A DNA stretch of 64,000 bases from an uncultured Collinsella sp. (GTDB lineage Bacteria > Actinomycetota > Coriobacteriia > Coriobacteriales > Coriobacteriaceae), in the NCBI GenBank assembly GCA_958450865.1, contig CAUDNY010000008.1, forward strand, positions 61,472 through 125,471, in the 5' to 3' direction. A program made the position numbers and the translations under genes. Within the stretch, counting starts at the first letter, position 1; every line of letters starts with the position of its first letter. Of this stretch, positions 57,985-64,000 are shown piece after piece. A model generated the notes under the pieces. That model was not told where the DNA came from. It did no database searches and saw only the letters and a program-made list of their open reading frames with translations.

Positions 57985-59220
57985 ATGTTTAATAAAAAGC
58001 CCCTCGCGGATACCACCACCCGAAGACCCTCAACTGGTGCGCAGGCCAAGATCTACAGTCGCGATAACGTGGCTCGCTATTCCGAGCGAGCTCGCCAACG
58101 TCGTCGTAGCCACACGATTCGTCACGTCGCGCTCATTGTCGTGCTTGGCGTGCTGCTGAGTGCCACTACCGCTGCCGGCCTGTGGTTTGCCACCATTATG
58201 GGCAAGCTCGGCGATTCTAATGTCATTACCGACAATCTGCGTCGGGTTCTGGTTGACACCGATGAGGCAAAGGATCCGTTCTACGTGCTGCTTCTTGGCA
58301 CCGACGGCCGTCCGGGCGAGGATACGTATCGTGCCGACTCGATTATCCTGGCACGCATCGACCCCACGCAAAAGCAGGCGACGCTCATTTCCGTTCCGCG
58401 CGACACCAAGGTCGAGTACAAGGGCGAGACCATGAAGATCAACGCCTGCCATACCGTTGGCGGCGCCGAGGCCATGGTCGAGGCGGTCAACGAGCTGTGC
58501 GGTGTTCAGATTTCCCACTATGCCGAGGTCAGCTTCGACGGTATGCAGGCGCTGATTGATTCGGTTGGCGGTATCGACATTAACGCAACCGATGATGTTG
58601 ACGACCCCGAGCACCTGGATATTAAGATTACCGCTGGCCAGCAGCATATGGACGGTGCCACCGCCCTTACCTATGCCCGCTGCCGCTACACCTATGCCGA
58701 CGGCGATTACACGCGCATGCGCCACCAGCGTCAGGTGCTTGGCGCCCTTGCCAACCAGATTCTCAATAACTTCGATGCCACGAAGATCTTTGGCCTGGTT
58801 AATTCGCTGTCCGATATGCTCGTAACCGATATGAGCGTTCAGGATATCGTGGCTACGGTCAATGCCATGCGCGGTATGGATGTCGACGGAATCTACTCGG
58901 CCAACCTGCCCTCGTACGCCGACGACAGCACCATGATCGACGGTGTGAGCTACGTCTTTGTCTACGAGGACGAGCTCAAGGAAATGATGGAGCGCGTCGA
59001 TGCCGGCAAGGATCCCAAGGGTCCCAACACCATGGGTCTTTCCGACGGTTCCAGCTCTACGATCGGCGACCTGAACAACAACACGTCTGACGACTACGCA
59101 AACGGTACCGCAACCTCATCGGTCAGCTCTGACGATTCCGATGACTCAAGCGATTCGAGCGATTCGGACTACTACGAAGAGCCCACCGGCGACGGCAACG
59201 GCTACGAAGCCAATTATTAG
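57985..59220 (+). CDS. LytR-CpsA-Psr (LCP) family cell-wall glycopolymer ligase
   Basis: The 411-aa protein has a basic cytoplasmic N-terminus (residues 1-45), one membrane helix (about 46-70), and an outside LCP domain with LLLGTDGRPGEDTYRADSII, the catalytic-type ISVPRDTKV and ALTYARCRYTYADGDYTRMR. The C-terminal 60 residues are Ser/Asp-rich and disordered (DDSDDSSDSSDSDYYEEP). LCP enzymes attach wall polymers to peptidoglycan. It lies 12 nt after murA, so the two wall genes are co-transcribed. Confidence 0.93.
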   Translation: MFNKKPLADTTTRRPSTGAQAKIYSRDNVARYSERARQRRRSHTIRHVALIVVLGVLLSATTAAGLWFATIMGKLGDSNVITDNLRRVLVDTDEAKDPFYVLLLGTDGRPGEDTYRADSIILARIDPTQKQATLISVPRDTKVEYKGETMKINACHTVGGAEAMVEAVNELCGVQISHYAEVSFDGMQALIDSVGGIDINATDDVDDPEHLDIKITAGQQHMDGATALTYARCRYTYADGDYTRMRHQRQVLGALANQILNNFDATKIFGLVNSLSDMLVTDMSVQDIVATVNAMRGMDVDGIYSANLPSYADDSTMIDGVSYVFVYEDELKEMMERVDAGKDPKGPNTMGLSDGSSSTIGDLNNNTSDDYANGTATSSVSSDDSDDSSDSSDSDYYEEPTGDGNGYEANY

Positions 59221-59314
59221 GGTTACGCGGGCTTACCAGCCCGCGTAACCAGTTGACGCTGCAAACCCGCCAGAGCGGCAATCTGCCTTTCAACTTCGGC
59301 GGCATGATCAAAAA
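59221..59314. repeat. Structured intergenic element, truncated copy
   Basis: Only the 5' half is present: hairpin I (59221-59233 with 59238-59250, 13 bp, loop TACC), linker TTGACGCTGC, outer left arm CCCGCCAGAGC and the start of the inner hairpin, cut at GGCATGATCA. The sequence resembles copy 1. It abuts the complete copy that follows. Confidence 0.7.
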
Positions 59315-59475
59315 GTTACGGCGTTTTACCAAACGCCGTAACGGCTCGACGCTGCGCGACGTCCAAGGCGACAATTTGTCATTCAAAAGGCAGGGCATGA
59401 CCAGAAGGTCAATGCCCTGCCTTTTTCATGCCAACTTGTTCGCCTTGGACGTCGCTCGCTGACGTTGGCTCAACC
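59315..59475. repeat. Structured intergenic element, copy 4
   Basis: Hairpin I GTTACGGCGTTT (59315-59326) with 59331-59342, loop TACC; linker CTCGACGCTGCG; 15-bp perfect outer stem CGACGTCCAAGGCGA (59357-59371) with 59440-59454; inner hairpin AAAAGGCAGGGCAT (59385-59398) with 59412-59425, tip GACC-AGAA-GGTC, then TTTTTC. It lies between convergent LCP and pepT genes. Confidence 0.78.
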
Positions 59476-59503
59476 TGCGGTGCTGACTACTCCCTTTGCG
59501 CCA

Positions 59504-59543
59504 AAAACCGCCCCGTTCTCGGTTTTGAGGACGGGGCGGTTTT
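59504..59543. terminator. Bidirectional terminator between LCP and pepT genes
   Basis: AAAACCGCCCCGTTCTC (59504-59520) pairs with 59527-59543 around a 6-nt loop, with one bulge. A- and T-runs at both ends suit the convergent genes. Confidence 0.8.
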
Positions 59544-59567
59544 GCTTACCTAGATTGTTCGAGTTCC

Positions 59568-60815
59568 TTATGCAAAGCGGGCGACGAGCTCCTGGAGCAC
59601 GTCGGTCATCTTGACGAGCGAACTGACCGGGACGAACTCGTTGACGCCGTGGTAGCAATAGCCGCCGGTGGAAAGGTTGGGGCAGGGCAGACCGCGGAAC
59701 GACAGCTGAGCGCCGTCGGTGCCGCCACGAATCGGCAGCACTTGGGGCTCAACGCCGCAGGCAAGGTAGGCTTCCTTGGCAACATCAATAAGCTCGGGAT
59801 AGTCACGAACGATCTCGGCCATATTTCGATACTGCTGCTTAATCTCGACTGTCACGCGCTCCTCACCCAGACGCTGGTTGAGCATCGAGGCGGCGGCATC
59901 AATAAGGTCGAGTTTCTGCTGGAACTTGGCGGCGTCATGGTCGCGGACGATATAGCGCGCTGTGGCGTGATCGACGGTCGCAGATACACCCTCAAGGTGA
60001 TAAAAGCCCTCGTAGCCTTCCGTATACTCCGGGCGCTGCACGTAGGGGAGCAACGCGTTGAAGTCGCAGAACAGATTGCCTGCGTTGACCATACGGCCCT
60101 TAGCGTCGCCCGGGTGGATGGACTGGCCCTCAAAGCAGACGGTCGCCTCGGCGGCGTTAAAGCACTCCCACTCCAGTTCGCCGATGGGGCCGCCGTCGAC
60201 CGTGTAGGCGTACTTGCAGCCAAAGGTATCGATATCCAACAGCTCGGCTCCGTGGCCGATCTCCTCGTCAGGGCAGAAGCAAATGCCGAGTGCGGGATGG
60301 GGCAGAGAAGGGTCCTGAGCGATACGCGCGACAAGCGACATGATCTCGGCGACGCCTGCCTTGTCGTCCGCGCCCAGCAGCGTGGTGCCATCGCTGCAGA
60401 CCAGGTCCTCACCCGCGAGGTCATTCAGGGCGGGAAGCTTGGCGGTACTCATGGCAACGGGCTTACCGTCAACCGTGCCGCAGACCAGGTCGCCGCCTTC
60501 GTAGTGTACGATGTGCGGCTTCACGCCGGCGCCCGGTGCAACTTCGGTGGTGTCGAGATGGGCGATCAGGCCCAGGGCGGGCTTGTCCTCAGCGCCCGCA
60601 CTTGCGGGGATATGCGCGCAGACATAGGCGTGCTCGGTCACGTGGGCATCTTCCGCACCAAGCTCGCGCAGCTCTTCAGCCAGCACGTTGGCAAGGTCAA
60701 ACTGAACGGCGCTCGAGGGTACCTGGTCGCAGTTTGCATCCTCGGACTGCGTGTTGATCTGGACGTAGCGCAAAAAGCGTTCGAGGACATCGGGGCTCGT
60801 GGTGGTGTTTTCCAT
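59568..60815 (-). CDS. pepT: Peptidase T (aminotripeptidase, M20B)
   Basis: The 415-aa protein has PepT sequence throughout: FLRYVQINTQSED at the N-terminus, LIAHLDTTEVAPG (first Zn His/Asp), LLGADDKAGVAEIM (bridging Asp), CFCPDEEIGHGAELL (catalytic Glu), SIHPGDAKGRMVNA and NLSTGGYCYHGVNEF (last His). It releases the N-terminal residue from tripeptides. ATG 60815 follows GGAGCGG; the longer reading to 60911 would overlap the divergent gene region. Confidence 0.95.
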   Translation of the reverse strand: MENTTTSPDVLERFLRYVQINTQSEDANCDQVPSSAVQFDLANVLAEELRELGAEDAHVTEHAYVCAHIPASAGAEDKPALGLIAHLDTTEVAPGAGVKPHIVHYEGGDLVCGTVDGKPVAMSTAKLPALNDLAGEDLVCSDGTTLLGADDKAGVAEIMSLVARIAQDPSLPHPALGICFCPDEEIGHGAELLDIDTFGCKYAYTVDGGPIGELEWECFNAAEATVCFEGQSIHPGDAKGRMVNAGNLFCDFNALLPYVQRPEYTEGYEGFYHLEGVSATVDHATARYIVRDHDAAKFQQKLDLIDAAASMLNQRLGEERVTVEIKQQYRNMAEIVRDYPELIDVAKEAYLACGVEPQVLPIRGGTDGAQLSFRGLPCPNLSTGGYCYHGVNEFVPVSSLVKMTDVLQELVARFA

Positions 60816-60935
60816 AAAGACCGCTCCAATCTTGGTCGTCGTGTGCAACAAGAACTCTAGCACGGTATGCCACGGCATACCACGACGCTTGGATGGGGTA
60901 GAATCAGCCATTGAATGCAGAAGGGACGGAAGATC

Positions 60936-61358
60936 ATGGATACGACAAATAGCTCGCGCGAACTACATCTGACGGTGGCGAACGAAGACTACTTGGAGTG
61001 CATGGTTCGCATTGAAAGCGAAGAGGGGGAAACCAACGGCGTGCGATCGGTCGACATCGCGCAGCGCCTTGGCGTCTCCAAGGCATCGGTCAATAAAGCG
61101 GTTTCGGCGCTCAAGGCATCCGAGCTTGTCGAGCAATCGCACTACGGCAAGGTAGTCCTGACCGATCGCGGCCGCGAGGTTGGCACGGCTATCTGGTACC
61201 GTCATCGCCTCGTCCGCACGTTTTTGGTTCAGGAGCTCGGTGTCGAATTCGAGCGAGCCGATGCCGAGGCCTGCATGATGGAGCATGCGCTATCCGAGGA
61301 CACGATGAACCGCTGGCTCGCCTATCTCGAAAAGCAGGGAATCAGCGTCGAGGAATAG
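60936..61358 (+). CDS. DtxR/MntR-family metal-dependent repressor
   Basis: The 140-aa protein has an N-terminal winged helix (VRSVDIAQRLGVSKASVNKAVSALKASELVEQ) and a dimerisation domain with likely metal ligands (EHALSEDTMNRWLAYLEK; Cys in DAEACMMEH). The size fits MntR without an SH3 domain. It probably senses Mn2+ or Fe2+. ATG 60936 has AAGGGACGGAAG upstream. The next gene starts 10 nt after its stop. It is divergent from pepT. Confidence 0.88.
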   Translation: MDTTNSSRELHLTVANEDYLECMVRIESEEGETNGVRSVDIAQRLGVSKASVNKAVSALKASELVEQSHYGKVVLTDRGREVGTAIWYRHRLVRTFLVQELGVEFERADAEACMMEHALSEDTMNRWLAYLEKQGISVEE

Positions 61359-61368
61359 CGGGATATAT

Positions 61369-62262
61369 ATGGATACGAGTTATTACAATCGCTTTGGTGC
61401 CGAGGAACTTACGCGCCGTTTGTCGAGCGAGACCTTGTTGGCGCAGGGCCCCATGGGCAGTGTTCTGTTGAGTGAGTACGATGCCGCCGATATTCCACCG
61501 GCGTTTTGGAATCTGGCAGAGCCGCAGACCGTTTCTCGTATCCATCGCTTGTATGTCGCCGCCGGCGCGCAGGTACTCATTACCAATACCTTTCAGGCAT
61601 CAAGCTATGCCCTCAAGCACGACCAGATTGCGCCGTCCGTGGCGGAGGTCAATCGCGGGGCCGTCGACGATGCCCGCCAGGCGCACCCTCAGCTGCTGCT
61701 GGGCTCGATGGGCCCGATCGGTATTGAGTGGTTTGCCGAGGACTCTGCCGAGTTTCGTGAGATCCGAGGCATTGCGCGCGAACAGGCGCACGCCTTGCTC
61801 AATGCTGGTGTTGACGGTCTGCTGATCGAGACGGTGACGTCTATCCGTAATTTGCAGCCCATGCTTGCCGGCGCCCGAGATGCCGCCGACGGCATGCCTG
61901 TTCTGGTGAGTTTTGTCGTTGACGATAAGGGCGACCTGTTGGGCGATGGCCTCAACATCGAGGCAGCCGTTTTGTACGCCGAAAAACACGGCGCAAACTC
62001 GGTTGGTGTTAATTGCTGTTCGCTTGCGGCCGCGAACGCGGCGGTGCCCAGGATGGTTGCATCGGCGACTACTCCCGTCACGGTGCGTCCCAACGTGGGC
62101 AATCCGGTCCAGACTCAGGATGGCCCCGTATGGCACGAGAACCCCGAAGCTTTCGCGCGCGCATGCATCGAATGGAGGCATGCCGGTGCCGCAATGGTGG
62201 GCAGTTGCTGTGGAACCACGGCAATCACTACGGCAGCGATGGCCGAGGCGCTCGATATATAA
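61369..62262 (+). CDS. Homocysteine S-methyltransferase-family protein
   Basis: The 297-aa protein has the family start (QGPMGSVLLSEYD), NTFQASSYAL near residue 76, LLGSMGPIG near 110, and the zinc Cys residues in VGVNCCSL (near 207) and VGSCCGTT (near 282). It methylates homocysteine to methionine, using S-methylmethionine, betaine or, in the MetH-like fold, a corrinoid/folate module; the single-domain form makes the first two likelier. It is co-transcribed with the DtxR-like gene. Confidence 0.88.
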   Translation: MDTSYYNRFGAEELTRRLSSETLLAQGPMGSVLLSEYDAADIPPAFWNLAEPQTVSRIHRLYVAAGAQVLITNTFQASSYALKHDQIAPSVAEVNRGAVDDARQAHPQLLLGSMGPIGIEWFAEDSAEFREIRGIAREQAHALLNAGVDGLLIETVTSIRNLQPMLAGARDAADGMPVLVSFVVDDKGDLLGDGLNIEAAVLYAEKHGANSVGVNCCSLAAANAAVPRMVASATTPVTVRPNVGNPVQTQDGPVWHENPEAFARACIEWRHAGAAMVGSCCGTTAITTAAMAEALDI

Positions 62263-62267
62263 AGGGC

Positions 62268-62296
62268 AAAACCGCTCCATACGGGGCGGTTTTTTT
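62268..62296 (+). terminator. Terminator after the homocysteine methyltransferase gene
   Basis: AAAACCGCTCC (62268-62278) pairs with GGGGCGGTTTT (62283-62293), loop ATAC, followed by more T. Confidence 0.85.
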
Positions 62297-62421
62297 CATT
62301 GCTTGCATGTCCTCGGCAGCATTTGCCCAAATGGTGAATGCTGGTGCCGGCAGGTTGCCGAGTGTGTATCGCGGGTATACCTCATGCGTACCATGATCCA
62401 AACACTGTGAGGTGTCTGCGC

Positions 62422-63822
62422 GTGTGCGCGATAATTCATTTTGGAACTGACGGTTGGCGCGCTCGCGTCGATGAGGACTTCACTGCCGATAACGTTGCCC
62501 GTATCGCCGATGCCGTCGGCGAGTTGTGGCAAAAGACCAATCCGGGCAAAACGGTATATATAGGGTTCGACACCCGGCCCCTGGCGCGCGAGTTCGCTGA
62601 GCTCGCGGCGGGCGTGCTAGCAGCGCACGGGCTGGACACCGTGCTCGCTTCGCGACCTGTTCCGACCCCTGCCCTTACGTGGGCGGCGGCTTATGACGGT
62701 GAGGCGTGCGGCGCGCTCATGGTGACGGGGTCCCATCATCCGCAGGGTTATCTGTGCCTCAAGATTCGCATGGGTGACGGCTCAACCGCCAACCAGGATG
62801 TCATCGAAGAGCTCGAAGAGACCATGGCTCCCGAGCCAATGGGGATCGAGGGGCAATATCGCACCGCGGATATCATTCCTGACTATATGCAGGCGGTGGC
62901 ATCATTTGTCGATGCCGAAGCCATCCGCGCCGCGCACTTGCGCGTGGTTGTCGATCCCATGGGCGGCGCAGCCCAGGGCTATCTAGCCGACTTGCTGCGC
63001 GAGCTTGGCGTTGAGGTGCACGAGATTCACGCCGGGCAGGCGCCTGACCAAGAAGATATCTGCCCCGACCCCGTTGAGCCGTGGGTGGACGCTTGCGAGC
63101 ATACGGTTATCGAGGACGGAGCTTGCGCTGGTCTGGTGACCGACGGCGACGCCGACCGTATCGGCGCGGTTGACGAGCGCGGCAGATATATACATCCGCA
63201 TCAGATCATGGCGCTCGTTTTGGGCGACTTGGTTCAATTTCGTAATTTGGAGGGGCGCGTCGTCGTCAATCTTTCATGCTCGACGCTCGTGCGTCGCATT
63301 GCCGAGGCGCTTGGCTGCCGCGTGACCGTCAAACCAGTCGGTTTCAAATATATAGCGGCGGAGATGAAGAAGGGCGGCGTCCTCATGGGCGGCGAAGAAG
63401 CCGGTGGTATCGGCATCGCCGCGCATATGCCCGAGCGCGATGGAATCCTCGCCTGTCTGATTCTGTGTGAGCTTATGGCAAAGACGGACGCGCCTTTGGG
63501 CGTTCTGGTCGACCAACTCGAGGACAGTTTTGGTAAGACGAGTTACGGTCGACGCGATTTGCGCCTTGAGGCCGAAGATGCCGAAACGTTACGAACCCTG
63601 CTGCCGGGCGTAAACCCCAAGTCGATTTGTGGCAAGGTACCGCAAAACGTTAGTCATATGGACGGCTTGCGTCTGTCATTCGAGGATGACACGTGGCTGC
63701 TGGTCCGTCCTAGCGGGACCGAACCAGTGGTGCGCGTCTACGCCGAGGGGTTCTCGGTGGAAGAACGTGATGAGTTGCTCGATGCTGGCTGTGCTTTAGC
63801 TAGGGGGACGTATCCGCTTTAA
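62422..63822 (+). CDS. Phosphohexomutase (phosphoglucomutase/phosphomannomutase family)
   Basis: The 466-aa protein has FGTDGWRARV at the N-terminus, the active phosphoserine loop MVTGSHHPQG (TASHNP in most), the metal loop TDGDADRIG, the sugar-binding MGGEEAGGIG, and the phosphate-binding RPSGTEPVVRVYAE. It moves phosphate between C6 and C1 of hexoses. The start is probably GTG 62422, with GTGAGG 9-14 nt upstream; the frame opens earlier (62338), but the added residues look non-coding and overlap the terminator region. Substrate (glucose, mannose or glucosamine) uncertain. Confidence 0.92.
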   Translation: MCAIIHFGTDGWRARVDEDFTADNVARIADAVGELWQKTNPGKTVYIGFDTRPLAREFAELAAGVLAAHGLDTVLASRPVPTPALTWAAAYDGEACGALMVTGSHHPQGYLCLKIRMGDGSTANQDVIEELEETMAPEPMGIEGQYRTADIIPDYMQAVASFVDAEAIRAAHLRVVVDPMGGAAQGYLADLLRELGVEVHEIHAGQAPDQEDICPDPVEPWVDACEHTVIEDGACAGLVTDGDADRIGAVDERGRYIHPHQIMALVLGDLVQFRNLEGRVVVNLSCSTLVRRIAEALGCRVTVKPVGFKYIAAEMKKGGVLMGGEEAGGIGIAAHMPERDGILACLILCELMAKTDAPLGVLVDQLEDSFGKTSYGRRDLRLEAEDAETLRTLLPGVNPKSICGKVPQNVSHMDGLRLSFEDDTWLLVRPSGTEPVVRVYAEGFSVEERDELLDAGCALARGTYPL

Positions 63823-63911
63823 CCATGAGACTGCCTTATATAAAGAGATGCTCGGCGAGCGGTAGTTAACGGCTGGCAAACGTTAGTCGGATCACAAGAT
63901 ATGTAGGAAAT

Positions 63912-64000
63912 GTGTACGCCCAGATTCCCGCCCCCGGCACCCCTCCGGTCTGGCAATATATCTCCTTGCCGCGCGGCCCGGTGGGACCGGATCAGCCGCC
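63912..64000 (+). CDS. Start of a possible next gene (cut by window end)
   Basis: From GTG 63912 (TAGGAAA upstream) an open frame runs off the window; it reads MYAQIPAPGTPPVWQYISLP and then RGPVGPDQP. The Pro-rich beginning would suit the cytoplasmic tail of a membrane protein, but the product is not recognised. The preceding 63823-63911 shows only a weak A/T-rich stretch (TTATATAAAG at 63836). Confidence 0.35.
   Translation, partial: MYAQIPAPGTPPVWQYISLPRGPVGPDQP

Overview
The window is a GC-rich bacterial chromosome segment (roughly 60 % G+C by eye, strong third-position G/C) with tightly packed genes, frequent GTG/TTG starts and good Shine-Dalgarno sites. PTS permeases, a proton-type F1Fo ATP synthase, sugar and amino-acid uptake genes, a UbiD/UbiX decarboxylase locus and the absence of respiratory genes suggest an anaerobic, saccharolytic, actinobacterial gut-type organism. 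A Collinsella-like member of the Coriobacteriia is my best guess; this is inference from gene content and style, not from a marker gene. No rRNA, tRNA, CRISPR array, prophage or intact insertion sequence was seen.

Layout. 1-2.1 kb: an RlmL-type rRNA methyltransferase cut by the window edge, and a HAD phosphatase. 2.1-7.3 kb: a DeoR regulator divergent from a sugar locus in which two near-identical transaldolase-like genes bracket an ascorbate-family PTS (IIA, IIB, IIC). 7.7-9.8 kb: Tex. 10.2-14.7 kb: an oxidoreductase / OFA-family transporter / SDR cluster with a divergent LysR regulator. 14.8-20.3 kb: a diguanylate cyclase, then a MarR-controlled heterodimeric ABC exporter. 20.9-26.8 kb: pyridoxal kinase, a small Cys-rich protein, a tyrosine phosphatase, and an RpiR-controlled alpha-glucoside locus (GH4 phospho-glucosidase plus PTS IICB). 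27-33.3 kb: an MFS pump, then a prenylated-FMN decarboxylase locus: an LpdD-like domain fused to an IPP-isomerase-like Nudix domain, an anion permease, UbiD and UbiX. 33.4-37.7 kb: MerR regulator, AAA ATPase, membrane protein, sugar epimerase. 38-42.4 kb: amino-acid ABC importer and an M20 peptidase. 42.6-49.4 kb: prfA, prmC, hicAB, the threonylcarbamoyl-AMP synthase gene, glpK, upp. 49.6-56.6 kb: the complete atp operon. 56.7-64 kb: murA, an LCP ligase, pepT, a DtxR-like regulator, homocysteine methyltransferase, a phosphohexomutase and the start of one more gene.

Most noteworthy are (1) the LpdD/Nudix fusion, which joins a prenyl-flavin chaperone-like domain to an enzyme family that makes the prenyl donor, beside ubiD and ubiX, with the usual catalytic Cys shifted by one position; and (2) several dispersed intergenic repeat families. 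The best of these is a structured element of about 160-170 bp with four complete copies and one truncated copy; paired changes keep its helices while the loops stay constant. A second family of 31-35-nt palindromes and a third family of about 155-bp elements with inverted-repeat arms are also present.
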